DNA of 64,000 nt from positions 73,829 through 137,828 of the forward strand of contig JANLFP010000002.1 in the NCBI GenBank assembly GCA_024655905.1. Direction: 5' to 3'. The DNA is from Tepidanaerobacteraceae bacterium. GTDB taxonomy: Bacteria; Bacillota; Thermosediminibacteria; Thermosediminibacterales; Tepidanaerobacteraceae. Below the pieces are notes generated by a model. It was not told the DNA's origin. It saw only the letters and a program-made list of their open reading frames with translations, and did no database searches. Shown here piece by piece: positions 17,696 to 27,107 of the stretch. A program made the translations under genes and the position numbers. Every line of letters begins with the position of its first letter. The first letter of the stretch is position 1.

Positions 17696-17719
17696 GGTTG
17701 GGCGCTCCGGCGCCCAACC
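17696..17719 (-). promoter_or_regulatory. Intercistronic hairpin between binding protein and permease genes
   Basis: GGTTGGGCGC-loop-GCGCCCAACC, a perfect 10-bp GC-rich stem 8 bases after the binding-protein stop. There is only a weak T tract on the minus strand, so it is more likely an mRNA stabiliser or partial terminator that keeps the binding protein in excess over the permeases. Confidence 0.75.
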
Positions 17720-17727
17720 CCAAATCA

Positions 17728-19356
17728 TTACTTCTTTTCAAGCCACATTGTTCTGTAATTGTAACTGCCGATTCCAGTGGGATGGAACTGCACGTCTTTC
17801 ACGTAAGGTTGAACGATGTAGTATTCCTTTATATGGAACAGCGGAATAATGGATACATCGTCGTATATGGCTATCTTTTCGGCTTCCTGATACATCTTTA
17901 TGCGCTCGTTCATGTCGGTGGACACCCTGGCTTTTTCAATGAGCTCATCCACTTTTGGATTTTTGTAGTTGATGGACCATTGCGGTGTCTGTGAAGAATG
18001 AAGAATGTTGTACATGTAGTTGTCGGGATCGGGTATGTCCGCCCACCAGTTGGCAAGATAAATTGGCACTTTGCCGTTGTTTCTCGATTGCCTCCAGGAA
18101 GCGCTGTCCATCTGGTTTATCTTCATATCGATGCCCACCTGCTTGAGCATAGCCTGGATTGCCACATTCCTCTTATAGAAAGTTTCGTTCTTGGCCTGCC
18201 AGTTTTCAACTTCAAAACCGTTGGGATAACCGGCTTCCGCCAGGAGTTTCTTGGCCTGCTCCGGATCATAGGGGAAACCGGGATTGTTTTCATTGTATCC
18301 GGGGATTCCGGGGCCCAGAAGGCCTTTGGCCACAATACCCCTGTTATTCAACAGCTCCTTCAATATCTTGTCTTTGTCAATGGCCATGGCGATGGCTTTT
18401 CTTACCCTGACATCCTGGAAGAATTTAACGTTTTCATTCATTACATAGAAATAGGTGTTTAGCGGAGTATTTTCCACTATCATTTTGCTGAAATTCGGGT
18501 CAGAAGAAAGCCTTGGATATTCGGAGTCGGGAATGGAGAGTATGTCAATATTACCGTTTTCAAATTCCATGGTCATCGTGGCCTCATCTTCAATAATCCT
18601 CATCTGAATTTTGTCGATGTAAGGCAGGTCTTTTTCAAAGTAGTTTGCATTTCTTTCAAGCGTTATATGGTCATCATGCACCCATTCGGCAATTTTGTAA
18701 GGCCCGCTGCCGATGGGATTCAGGGTCCATTCTTCGCCGGCCTTCTGGGTTGCCTCAGCGGGATATATGGAAGCGCAGGGAACCGCCAGGTTTTGGATAA
18801 AAGGTGCATATGGAGATTCAAGCGTTATTTCAAACTCCTGGTCGTTTAGCACCTTGAAACCTGCAAGTTCGGTGGATTTGCCGTCTTCCATGTCCTTTGC
18901 GCCCTTTATGGGTTCGAAAACCCACTGGTTTATGGCCTTGGTTTCGGGTTTCAGCATGCGCTCAAAAGTGAATTTTACGTCTTTGGAAGTTAAAGGAGTT
19001 CCATCACTGAATTTTAAATCCGATTTTAATTTGAAATGATAGGTCAAGCCATCGGAACTTACTGATGGCATTTCCGCTAAAAGTTCCGGCTCGAGGTCTG
19101 TGGTGCCGCCCTTATATCTGACAAGGGTGCTGAACAAAAGCCTTGCCAGGTAGTATGTTTCCAGCATCGAATTCTGCTGCACATCCAGTCCCGGAGGATC
19201 TCCACCGAGGGCATCCTGCAGTGTCCCACCGTGTTTTGTATCCGCCGGTTGGCCCTGGTTCTGACTCTGGCCGGCTTTCTGACCTCCACCGCAGCCTGCC
19301 AGTGAAACCACTACCAGCATTATCAATACTACTGCCAGAAATTTTTTTGCCGACAT
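17728..19356 (-). CDS. Peptide ABC transporter substrate-binding lipoprotein (family 5)
   Basis: A 542-residue DppA/OppA-type extracellular binding protein. The signal peptide ends at lipobox SLAGC (Cys about 22) and is followed by a Gln/Gly-rich linker. The SBP5 signature is visible in the run YHFKLKSDLKFSDGTPLTSK and PDNYMYNILHSSQTP near the C-terminus. It heads a minus-strand operon with DppB and DppC. The ligand could be peptides, nickel or oligosaccharide; family 5 covers all of these. Confidence 0.95.
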   Translation of the reverse strand: MSAKKFLAVVLIMLVVVSLAGCGGGQKAGQSQNQGQPADTKHGGTLQDALGGDPPGLDVQQNSMLETYYLARLLFSTLVRYKGGTTDLEPELLAEMPSVSSDGLTYHFKLKSDLKFSDGTPLTSKDVKFTFERMLKPETKAINQWVFEPIKGAKDMEDGKSTELAGFKVLNDQEFEITLESPYAPFIQNLAVPCASIYPAEATQKAGEEWTLNPIGSGPYKIAEWVHDDHITLERNANYFEKDLPYIDKIQMRIIEDEATMTMEFENGNIDILSIPDSEYPRLSSDPNFSKMIVENTPLNTYFYVMNENVKFFQDVRVRKAIAMAIDKDKILKELLNNRGIVAKGLLGPGIPGYNENNPGFPYDPEQAKKLLAEAGYPNGFEVENWQAKNETFYKRNVAIQAMLKQVGIDMKINQMDSASWRQSRNNGKVPIYLANWWADIPDPDNYMYNILHSSQTPQWSINYKNPKVDELIEKARVSTDMNERIKMYQEAEKIAIYDDVSIIPLFHIKEYYIVQPYVKDVQFHPTGIGSYNYRTMWLEKK

Positions 19357-19538
19357 TCATTATCCCCCCTAAAAAATTGGAAATAGAAATTGATAAAATT
19401 AATTGTAAAGAACCCCCTTTCACATGATATGCTGAGTTTTGAGTATGATGTATGAGAGAAATTTATTCGACATTTTTATTGAAAATCCTGTTCAATGTGA
19501 GATTGCAGATAGTTTAAAAAACTAGATTAACAAATTAA

Positions 19539-19579
19539 TAAAAAAATCCAGAGAAAACACAATCGCGTTTTCGCTGGAT
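19539..19579 (-). terminator. Intrinsic terminator of the DUF3870 gene
   Basis: On the minus strand ATCCAGCGAAAAC pairs with GTTTTCTCTGGAT (one mismatch) and is followed by a T7 tract, 30 nt past the DUF3870 stop. It separates that gene from the peptide importer. Confidence 0.8.
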
Positions 19580-19607
19580 TTCATCAACGCAAAAGTTGAC
19601 AAAGCAG

Positions 19608-19946
19608 CTACCCTTCAATATTTTTACCGCTTTTTATCTGGAAGTATTTTTTCTGAGCATCCTTGAATGCCACTATGAGAGCTTTCTGAGAAGAACCAAA
19701 ATACCTTGCTTCGATTTCCTTAGAAAACTCGGATATGTCGCCTTCGATATTTTTATTTATAAAAATGGATTTGATAAATTCCGATGTCAGTGGAAGGACT
19801 CCCGCAGCTCCGGCATCAACTATAAGGCCAGTATCTCTTTCAATCACAAGTCCAATGAAAAACATGCTGTACATGTGAGTTATGGGATTGTTTTGAGGAG
19901 CTTTGGAGTTTCCGATTATATATATGGTGTTTGGGGGGTATACCAT
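19608..19946 (-). CDS. DUF3870 domain protein
   Basis: A 112-residue cytoplasmic protein of a clostridial family of unknown function. Conserved stretches are YIIGNSKAPQNNPITHMY at the N-terminus, LTSEFIKSIF near 53-62 and the block RYFGSSQKALIVAFKDAQKK near 81-100. The family often sits near metabolic or transporter genes, but here it is monocistronic with its own terminator. AGGAGG precedes ATG 19946; a TTG one codon earlier is equally possible. The 300 bp upstream, to the sigma gene, show no further gene. Confidence 0.8.
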   Translation of the reverse strand: MVYPPNTIYIIGNSKAPQNNPITHMYSMFFIGLVIERDTGLIVDAGAAGVLPLTSEFIKSIFINKNIEGDISEFSKEIEARYFGSSQKALIVAFKDAQKKYFQIKSGKNIEG

Positions 19947-20246
19947 CAATGCAATCCTCCTGTTGATCTTTCATGCGTAGCCTGCCGGGAAGGCCGCATT
20001 GCATGAAAGGAACGGTGAATGCCTGGCAAATTGCTCTTAAAAATCTTTCATTATTGAGTATATTTATTCTACAAAAAACATAAAAATCCTTCTTCACATC
20101 GTTCAACATAAAAAAATAATTTTAATATTCATTTTGGATTTGCTTATGGATGAAATGAAATATTCCCGCATTTTCCTGAAGGAATTCCGACGCAAGAATC
20201 GAATATTAATGAAGTGTCTCCAATTTGGAAAGGGGGAGAGGAGGCC

Positions 20247-20822
20247 TTGAGCGAAGAAAAAGAACTCATCCGAATGGCACGGATGGGGGATGTTTGTGCA
20301 TTTGAAAGACTTGTTTCCGGGTATGAAAAAAAGGTATACAACACGGCCTACCGTTTTTTTGATAATGTAGAAGACGCCAAGGATGTAACCCAGGAAATTA
20401 TTATTAAAATATTCACTTCTTTAAAGCATTTCAGAGAGGGTTCGTCCTTTTCCACATGGCTTTATAGAATAGCTGTTAACACATGTATAGATTTTAGCCG
20501 AAAAAAAAAGGAAGATTTCTTGCCGCTTCAGGAAGGATTTGATGAGAATGCTTCGGGAATCATCGGAGAGTATTTTTTTCAACCAGAAGCCGCGGCGGAA
20601 AGCAAAGAATTGAAAAAAGCCCTTGGAGATGCCATTCAAGCACTGCCGGAAGACCAGCGGATTTGTGTGGTTCTCAGGGATATACAGGGGTTCAGTTACA
20701 TGGAAATAGGCAATATATTAAATTGTTCGCAGGGAACAGTCAAGTCAAGAATAAGCAGGGGCCGCCGGACATTAAGAGAATTGCTGCTCAAAATGGAACT
20801 TTTTAATGAAAAAAACGTCTAA
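20247..20822 (+). CDS. ECF RNA polymerase sigma factor
   Basis: A 191-residue sigma-70 family, ECF group protein. Region 2 (about 14-80: FERLVSGYEKKVYNTAYRFF, then DVTQEIIIKIFTSL) binds the -10 element and core polymerase. Region 4 (about 130-180: LPEDQRICVVLRDIQGFSYM, then GTVKSRISRGRR) binds the -35. The TTG start at 20247 is chosen because the G-rich AAGGGGGAG site precedes it; a GTG at 20214 also opens the frame. It is followed 23 bp later by its probable anti-sigma factor. Confidence 0.92.
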   Translation: MSEEKELIRMARMGDVCAFERLVSGYEKKVYNTAYRFFDNVEDAKDVTQEIIIKIFTSLKHFREGSSFSTWLYRIAVNTCIDFSRKKKEDFLPLQEGFDENASGIIGEYFFQPEAAAESKELKKALGDAIQALPEDQRICVVLRDIQGFSYMEIGNILNCSQGTVKSRISRGRRTLRELLLKMELFNEKNV

Positions 20823-20845
20823 ACCAGTAGAAGGAGGGATATAAA

Positions 20846-22036
20846 ATGGCTTGCGAAGAATATAGGGAAATAATAGATAAATTCGTGGAAAATCTGGCGA
20901 CTGAGGAAGAAAAAGAGGAACTTGAGGGACATATGAGGACATGCGGTGAATGCAGGAGCGAAGTGGAAGACATCAGCAGGATGCTGAAAGCTTTTAATTC
21001 TTTTGAGAGCGTGGAGTTGCCGGATGACCTTATGTCTTTGCTTCACGAGAGGCTGCTGAAAATAAGCGCAGAATCCGCAAAAAAGGAGAAAAATATATAT
21101 GCCTTCTCTTTTATAAAAAAGCTGGCGGCGATAATGTATTATTTTTTCAGAATGAATTCCAAAGTTCTGGCCGCAGGAATTTGCGCTGTCTTGATAAGCT
21201 TTTTTCTCGGCAGGTTTTCTGCGTTGCCGGCAAGTTTCAAATATGGAATAAATACCGCTGGTGAGCCGCAGATGATAAAAACCCAAACAAGAGGTGATTC
21301 TTCTGCGAAGATGCCAGCACCGACCATATCGGAACAGAATTCTGCAGGGCAGAATACTGTCAAATATAACAAAACACAGCCCGACGACGGCTCTGGATCC
21401 GAGAAAAGGTTGGCAGCAGCGATAAACAAGCCGCAGAGTGAGACAGAAAATAAACAGCATGTGTTGCAGGATGAAAAAGACGTAAAACAGGATGCAGCTC
21501 AGGAGATTCAAAGGGAGGGACAGGAGAATATTCAGAAAGACAACCCTGTAAGCGCATCGGGGGATGTTGCAGTCCGTTCCACCGAACTTACAAGAAGCTC
21601 GCGGAATGGCATGGCGAAAGAATACGCATCTGCAAAGAGCGCAACACAGTATAAATTTCAGCAGGAAAGCGGTCCGACAGCCGCCGCCGCGCCCTCTCCC
21701 CTGTCAAAAAGTGGCGGAACCTGCGATATTTTGGTCCGCGTGGATGATTTTGACAAAAAAGTGGTTTTCGCAATCAGCCTGGCGCATCAAATGGGCGGCG
21801 ACATACAAAAAGCTGAAATAATTAGAGACAACGGAGATGGCTCCAGGACTGCATATATAGTAATGAAAATCCCGCTAGAAAGAGCGGATTCAGCATTAGA
21901 ACAAATAGAAGCCCTGGGCGAGATGGAAAAAAGCTGTGAAGCAGCGCAAAGCGAAACCACAACGCAAGAAAGCGAAACGATGATAATGCAGATAAGCATT
22001 ATTGAAAAAAATACGACTCAAACGCCGCTAAATTAG
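20846..22036 (+). CDS. Membrane anti-sigma factor with zinc-finger domain
   Basis: A 396-residue single-pass protein. The N-terminal zf-HC2 anti-sigma domain has Cys3, His29, Cys33 and Cys36 (EGHMRTCGEC), which bind zinc and clamp the sigma factor. A membrane span at about 106-124 follows. A Ser/Gln/Glu-rich low-complexity linker then leads to a globular extracellular domain (about 285-380) beginning GGTCDILVRVDDFDKK. That domain resembles those of DUF4349-like anti-sigma proteins but I cannot name it. Gene order and spacing support pairing with the ECF sigma. Control probably involves an extracytoplasmic signal. Confidence 0.85.
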   Translation: MACEEYREIIDKFVENLATEEEKEELEGHMRTCGECRSEVEDISRMLKAFNSFESVELPDDLMSLLHERLLKISAESAKKEKNIYAFSFIKKLAAIMYYFFRMNSKVLAAGICAVLISFFLGRFSALPASFKYGINTAGEPQMIKTQTRGDSSAKMPAPTISEQNSAGQNTVKYNKTQPDDGSGSEKRLAAAINKPQSETENKQHVLQDEKDVKQDAAQEIQREGQENIQKDNPVSASGDVAVRSTELTRSSRNGMAKEYASAKSATQYKFQQESGPTAAAAPSPLSKSGGTCDILVRVDDFDKKVVFAISLAHQMGGDIQKAEIIRDNGDGSRTAYIVMKIPLERADSALEQIEALGEMEKSCEAAQSETTTQESETMIMQISIIEKNTTQTPLN

Positions 22037-22103
22037 TCTTTTTTTTATTTTCTTGCAGGTATTTGCGGTTTTTTGGTGAATAATAGTACCGGGAGTGAAA
22101 CAA

Positions 22104-24689
22104 ATGAGCAAAATAATGTTAATCGACGGCAACAGCCTTCTTCACCGCGCATTTCACGCTTTGCCGCCTTTGATGACATCGAGGGGAGTCCATACAAATG
22201 CTGTTTATGGATTTTGCAACATGCTGTTTAAAGCAACAAAGCAATATGAACCAGATTATATAGCGGTGGCTTTTGACAAAAGAGGTCCTACTTTCCGCCA
22301 TGAAACGTTTGCGGCCTATAAAGCCACCCGCCCCAAGATGCCGGATGAGCTGGCAGAGCAATTTGACATATTGAAAGAGATATTAAAAGCGCTCCATATC
22401 GGCTATCTGGAAATGGAAGGATTCGAAGCGGACGATGTGCTGGGCACGATATCGCGGAGGGCCGAGGATGCAGGGATTTTTTCACTGATAGTCACGGGCG
22501 ACAGGGATGCCCTGCAGCTCGTGTCATCCGGCACTCATGTCATGCTGACAAAAAAGGGCATTACCGAAATGGAAACATACGATGCTGCAAAAGTAAAGGA
22601 AAGATACGGAATATTGCCCGAATATATACCGGATTTAAAAGGCCTGATGGGAGATGCCTCCGACAATATCCCCGGGGTTCCCGGCATCGGGGAGAAAACA
22701 GCCTGCAGGCTTTTGAAGGAATACAACACTGTTGAAAATCTGTTAAAAAATATTGACAATTTCAAGGGCAAGTTGAAAGAAACTCTGGAAAAATACAGCG
22801 AGCAGGCCATAACCAGCAAGAATCTCGCCACAATAATGAGAGACGTCCCTCTGGATTTTCAATTCGATGATTTTTTGAAGAGGGAGCCGGACTTCGAAAA
22901 ACTTGCAAAATTATTCCGCGAGCTTGAATTTTACAGCTTAATGAACAAAATTGAACGCCCGACGGTTGAAAAAGGAATAACGGATGAAAAAAGCCATGTC
23001 GAAAAAAAGGAATCGGATTTTTATTCCGTAATGGAAGAAGTTAAATCATCAAAAATTGTATGCCTGCTCGTATATACAACAGAATCTTTTACCTCATCAA
23101 TGGCAAAAGCAATATATCTTGCGTGCGGTGAACGGTTTTATTATGCCCCACTGGAGATGTTCAGCACCGATTTCCGACTGGGAGCTGAGCTGAAAAATGT
23201 ACTGGAAGATCCGGACATTCTCAAGGTGACTCATGACGCAAAACTTGCCAGGAATTCGCTGAGAAAGATAAACATAGATTTTATTCCTAGCTTTGACACA
23301 ATGCTGGCGGCTTATCTTCTGGATCCATCCAGAGCTCGTTACGAACTGGATATCCTTTTATATGAGCACCTTGGTGCCAATTTCGATTTAAAAGAAAATG
23401 CAGGGGCGGCTGCCGTCGCTCTCCAATCTTTAATGCGGCATATGAGGGAAAGGCTCAGGGATAATGAAATGGAAAAGCTGTTCTTTGAAGTGGAGGTGCC
23501 ACTAAGTGTTGTGCTGGCTGACATGGAGGAATCGGGCTTTAAGGTAAACCCTCAAAAGTTGAAAGAGTTATCCAAGGAGTTCGGAGAAAAGCTGGATAAA
23601 TTGAGCCGTGAAATTTACGACATGGCGGGCATGGAATTTAATTTGAATTCTCCGAAACAGCTGGGTGAAGTTCTGTTTGAAAAGTTATCGCTGCCGACTG
23701 TAAAAAAGAAAAAAACGGGCTATTCCACCGATGCGGAAGTGCTTGAAAAATTAAAGCCAGCTCACCCAATAATCGAAAAAATCCTCGATTACCGCTTCCT
23801 GATGAAGATGAAATCCACTTATGCAGACGGGCTTCTGGCCATGCTTGGCGAAAGTGGCGACAGAATACATACGAGCTTCAATCAGACAGTCACATCTACG
23901 GGACGCATCAGCAGCACGGAACCCAATCTGCAGAACATTCCCGTAAGAACCGAAGCGGGTAAGCGCATCAGAGGGGTTTTTGAAGCGGACGGCCCGGGGC
24001 ACGTGCTGTTGTCCGGGGATTATTCGCAGATAGAACTGAGGGTGCTGGCCCATGTTTCCGGGGATGATAGCCTTATAGACGCTTTTGTGAAAGGCGAAGA
24101 CATCCATACCAGGACTGCCAGCGAGGTCTTCGGCATACCGCCGGAGGATGTGACGCCTTTGTTGAGAGACAGAGCAAAAGCTGTAAATTTCGGTATAGTC
24201 TACGGAATCAGCGACTTCGGTCTGGCTCAGAGCCTGGGAATTTCCAGCAAAGAAGCCCAGGATTACATAGAAGCATACTTTCAAAGATATCCCGGAGTAC
24301 GGGATTACGTGAGGGAAACCATAAGGAAGGCGAGGCTGTCAGGGTATGTGACCACTATTATGAATCGGCGACGCTATGTTCCTGATATAAACAGCAGGAA
24401 TTACAACCTGAGGTCTTTTGCCGAAAGAGTTGCCATGAATGCGCCAATTCAGGGAAGTGCGGCGGACATAATAAAAGTGGCAATGGTTAAAGTATACAGA
24501 GATTTGAAGAAGGCGGGATTAAAATCCAAAATGCTTCTCCAGGTCCACGACGAACTTATTCTGGATGTTCCTAACCATGAGCTTGCAACTGTTTTGGAAA
24601 TAGTTCGAAATGATATGGAAAACGCCATACCTTTGAAAGTGCCGCTGGTTGTAGACTTTAAAAAGGGTTACACCTGGGAAGAACTTTAA
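22104..24689 (+). CDS. polA: DNA polymerase I
   Basis: An 861-residue repair and Okazaki-fragment polymerase. The N-terminal 5'-3' exonuclease/flap domain (about 1-290) has its acidic motifs (EGFEADDVLGTI, GLMGDASDNIPGVPGIGEKT). The middle domain (about 305-460) is a relic 3'-5' exonuclease: the D-x-E position reads CLLVYTTES, so proofreading is expected to be lost, as in Bacillus and Thermus enzymes. The polymerase domain has motif A DYSQIELRVLAH, motif B RDRAKAVNFGIVYG and motif C QVHDELILDV. ATG 22104 has GGGAG 8 nt upstream; GTG 22095 is an in-frame alternative. It is followed by coaE and a lytic transglycosylase gene. Confidence 0.97.
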   Translation: MSKIMLIDGNSLLHRAFHALPPLMTSRGVHTNAVYGFCNMLFKATKQYEPDYIAVAFDKRGPTFRHETFAAYKATRPKMPDELAEQFDILKEILKALHIGYLEMEGFEADDVLGTISRRAEDAGIFSLIVTGDRDALQLVSSGTHVMLTKKGITEMETYDAAKVKERYGILPEYIPDLKGLMGDASDNIPGVPGIGEKTACRLLKEYNTVENLLKNIDNFKGKLKETLEKYSEQAITSKNLATIMRDVPLDFQFDDFLKREPDFEKLAKLFRELEFYSLMNKIERPTVEKGITDEKSHVEKKESDFYSVMEEVKSSKIVCLLVYTTESFTSSMAKAIYLACGERFYYAPLEMFSTDFRLGAELKNVLEDPDILKVTHDAKLARNSLRKINIDFIPSFDTMLAAYLLDPSRARYELDILLYEHLGANFDLKENAGAAAVALQSLMRHMRERLRDNEMEKLFFEVEVPLSVVLADMEESGFKVNPQKLKELSKEFGEKLDKLSREIYDMAGMEFNLNSPKQLGEVLFEKLSLPTVKKKKTGYSTDAEVLEKLKPAHPIIEKILDYRFLMKMKSTYADGLLAMLGESGDRIHTSFNQTVTSTGRISSTEPNLQNIPVRTEAGKRIRGVFEADGPGHVLLSGDYSQIELRVLAHVSGDDSLIDAFVKGEDIHTRTASEVFGIPPEDVTPLLRDRAKAVNFGIVYGISDFGLAQSLGISSKEAQDYIEAYFQRYPGVRDYVRETIRKARLSGYVTTIMNRRRYVPDINSRNYNLRSFAERVAMNAPIQGSAADIIKVAMVKVYRDLKKAGLKSKMLLQVHDELILDVPNHELATVLEIVRNDMENAIPLKVPLVVDFKKGYTWEEL

Positions 24690-24714
24690 ACGAATTTCCG
24701 GGGAGGAGTTTATT

Positions 24715-25314
24715 TTGAAGGTAATAGGGCTTACCGGAGGTATAGCCAGCGGCAAAAGCACCGTTTCGATGTTGCTTCGCGACAAAGGTGCTGTTATAAT
24801 AGATGCTGACGAGATTTCGCGGGATATACTGAGGCCTGGTAAACCGGCCTGGAAAGCGGCAATAGATTGCTTCGGCCGGGAAATACTTCTTGACGGTGAA
24901 AATATTGATAGGAAAAAATTAGGACACATGGTTTTTTCAAACAGGACCATGCTGGAAAAATTAAACCGAATTACCCATCCCGAAATAGTGCTGGAGATAA
25001 AAAGAAGGCTTGATTATTGCATAAAAAAAAGAGAAAAAATAGTGGTGATAGATGCCGCCCTGCTTTTAGAAATAGGTCTTGATTCTATGGTGGATGAGGT
25101 CTGGCTGGTTGCAGTGGATGAAAAAACACAGCTTGAAAGGCTTTTGGCTAGAGAAAAGGACATGAGCTTTGAAGAAGCGATGGATAGGATAAGGGTTCAG
25201 ATGCCGCTGGACAAAAAAAAGAAAATGGCTGATAGAATTATCGATAACAGTGGAAGCATAAAAGATACAAAGCAGAAGATAGATGAGTTATGGAGGGATA
25301 TAAGCCGCCAGTGA
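24715..25314 (+). CDS. coaE: Dephospho-CoA kinase
   Basis: A 199-residue enzyme for the last step of coenzyme A synthesis, phosphorylating the 3'-OH of dephospho-CoA. The P-loop is GLTGGIASGKST at residues 5-16; the substrate region DADEISRDILRPGKPAW and the late VDEKTQLERLLARE are typical. TTG 24715 follows GGGGAGGAG. The polA-coaE order is common in Firmicutes. Its last four bases overlap the next start (GTGA). Confidence 0.97.
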   Translation: MKVIGLTGGIASGKSTVSMLLRDKGAVIIDADEISRDILRPGKPAWKAAIDCFGREILLDGENIDRKKLGHMVFSNRTMLEKLNRITHPEIVLEIKRRLDYCIKKREKIVVIDAALLLEIGLDSMVDEVWLVAVDEKTQLERLLAREKDMSFEEAMDRIRVQMPLDKKKKMADRIIDNSGSIKDTKQKIDELWRDISRQ

Positions 25315-25856
25315 TAAAAAAAATTGCAGCAGTGCTCATAGTGGCTATCGGTTTTGCAGCTCTTTACAACAATGTCTTATGGTTTATGAAGTATCTCTAT
25401 CCTTTGAAATACGAGAAACATATAGTTGGATATGCTAGGCAATACGGTGCGGACCCATACATGATTGCATCTGTGATAAAGGTGGAAAGCGGCTTTTCTC
25501 CATACGTGGTATCCGGCAAGGGTGCAATGGGGCTGATGCAGATAATGCCGGATACTGCAAAGTGGGCTGCGGAAAAAATGAACATGAAGGATTTTAATAT
25601 TGAACAACTCATGGTACCGGAAACCAATATAAAAATAGGTACCTGGTACCTGTCGGAACTGCTGGAGGAATTTGATGGGAATGCGACTCTGGCTTTGGCT
25701 GCATATAACGGCGGAAGGGGAAATGTCCGGGAATGGATAAAATCTGGCGTTATGAAGCAAAGTTCGGAATGCGACATACCCTTTGCAGAAACAAAAAATT
25801 TTGTATTAAAGGTGAAGAAAGCCTATAAGTGGTATAAAAAATTGTACAAATTATGA
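25311..25856 (+). CDS. Membrane-anchored lytic transglycosylase (SLT domain)
   Basis: A protein of about 181 residues with an uncleaved N-terminal anchor (KKIAAVLIVAIGFAALY) and an SLT domain. The catalytic Glu is in VIKVESGFSP, followed by the GAMGLMQIMPDTAKW and LALAAYNGGRGNV blocks. It cleaves peptidoglycan glycan strands outside the membrane. GTG 25311 overlaps the coaE stop by four bases; ATG 25290 is an alternative adding seven residues. The same gene order after coaE occurs widely in clostridia. Confidence 0.93.
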   Translation: MIKKIAAVLIVAIGFAALYNNVLWFMKYLYPLKYEKHIVGYARQYGADPYMIASVIKVESGFSPYVVSGKGAMGLMQIMPDTAKWAAEKMNMKDFNIEQLMVPETNIKIGTWYLSELLEEFDGNATLALAAYNGGRGNVREWIKSGVMKQSSECDIPFAETKNFVLKVKKAYKWYKKLYKL

Positions 25857-25883
25857 GGAGGAGGGAAATGGACCATCACAGTA

Positions 25884-26048
25884 GTGCTTTCGGGCAGAGG
25901 CCTTGGTTTAATTACCAGTGAGCCGTCAATAGTAGTAGGTATTGTCCTGGGCTCTGTCCTGGGCGTCGCATTTCTCAAAGGCGTCCATGTGGGCCCTATG
26001 ACTGCAGCCGGCATAGTGGCGGTATTTTTAAGCTTTGTAAAACATTAA
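25884..26048 (+). CDS. Small hydrophobic protein, unknown; start uncertain
   Basis: An open frame of 54 codons from GTG 25884 encodes a very hydrophobic, Gly/Val-rich peptide (SIVVGIVLGSVLGVAFLKG) with one or two membrane spans. The best ribosome site (AGGAGGAGGG at 25856-25865) instead serves ATG 25868 in another frame, which ends after 17 codons. Either the GTG is used poorly or a one-base indel separates start and body. I do not recognise the family. Confidence 0.45.
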   Translation: MLSGRGLGLITSEPSIVVGIVLGSVLGVAFLKGVHVGPMTAAGIVAVFLSFVKH

Positions 26049-26065
26049 AGGAGAGATTGAATTTT

Positions 26066-27100
26066 ATGGATGAAATCAAAAATTTAGTTGATGTTAAAAA
26101 TTTTAAAATAGAGTCCGAAAGGCGTTTCTACTCGGCTAATCATGATGAAATTGAAGCCGGACTGACAACGGATATATATTTCATAAAAACAATGGAAATT
26201 TTGAGGCACATGGGCCTTTCCAAAAAGAAGGTTGTGGCGGAAATATTCCCCAGAAGAGCCGGTATTCTCTGCGGGGTTGAAGAAGTATTGAACCTATTGA
26301 AAGATAAAGACATCGAGGTATACTCCCTCGCGGAAGGGGAGTCTTTTGAGCCAAAAGATACGGTGATGAGAATAATAGGCTCTTATGAAGAATTCGGCAT
26401 GTTTGAAACGGTGCTGCTCGGAATGATGGCCCATTCCAGCGCATGGGCCACCGCCTCCAGACACTGCCGGGAAGCTGCAGGAGACAAAGTGTACATATGT
26501 TTTGGCGCAAGACATGTCCACCCGGCGGTTGCGCCCGTTATGGAGAGGGCCGCTGTAATCGGAGGAGCCAACAATGCAAGCTGCATTCTGGCTGCAAAAC
26601 TGCTCGGCCGGGAACCCTCGGGCACCATTCCCCATGCGGCCATGCTGGTGGCCGGCGATACGGTTTCTGTCGCCAGGACCTACGATGAGATCATGCCGCC
26701 GGACTCTCCAAGAATAATACTTGTGGACACTTTTAAGGATGAGGCCGAAGAAGCTCTGGCCGTCGCGGAAGCCCTGGGAAGAGCTCTCGAAGGAGTAAGA
26801 CTGGATACCCCCAGCGAAAGGGGAGGAGTGACTCCGGAACTTGTGAATGAAGTAAGACTGCGGCTGAACCAGAAAGGGTACAATTATGTAAAAATATTCG
26901 TATCGGGCGGCTTAACTCCCGAAAGAATCCGGGAACTTTCCGCTGCTGGAGCGGACGCTTTCGGGGTGGGAAGTTACATATCCGGAGCATCTCCTATTGA
27001 TATGACCCTGGATCTGAAGATGGTGGATGGCACTCCCATAGCAAAGAGAGGCAGGATTCCCGGGCCCGTTGACAACCCCAAGCTAAAAAGGATAATGTAG
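26066..27100 (+). CDS. Nicotinate phosphoribosyltransferase
   Basis: A 344-residue type II phosphoribosyltransferase that converts nicotinate and PRPP to nicotinate mononucleotide in NAD salvage. Recognisable stretches are GLTTDIYFIKTMEIL near the N-terminus, the conserved FGARHVHPA near 148-156, the GTIPHAAMLV block near 191-200 that precedes the PRPP site, and VSGGLTPERI near 282. ATG 26066 has AAAGGAGA about 10 nt upstream; TTG 26057 is too close to it. It is the shorter archaeal-like form. A nicotinamidase-like hydrolase lies at 36.1 kb but is not linked. Confidence 0.9.
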   Translation: MDEIKNLVDVKNFKIESERRFYSANHDEIEAGLTTDIYFIKTMEILRHMGLSKKKVVAEIFPRRAGILCGVEEVLNLLKDKDIEVYSLAEGESFEPKDTVMRIIGSYEEFGMFETVLLGMMAHSSAWATASRHCREAAGDKVYICFGARHVHPAVAPVMERAAVIGGANNASCILAAKLLGREPSGTIPHAAMLVAGDTVSVARTYDEIMPPDSPRIILVDTFKDEAEEALAVAEALGRALEGVRLDTPSERGGVTPELVNEVRLRLNQKGYNYVKIFVSGGLTPERIRELSAAGADAFGVGSYISGASPIDMTLDLKMVDGTPIAKRGRIPGPVDNPKLKRIM

Positions 27101-27107
27101 TTTCTCA

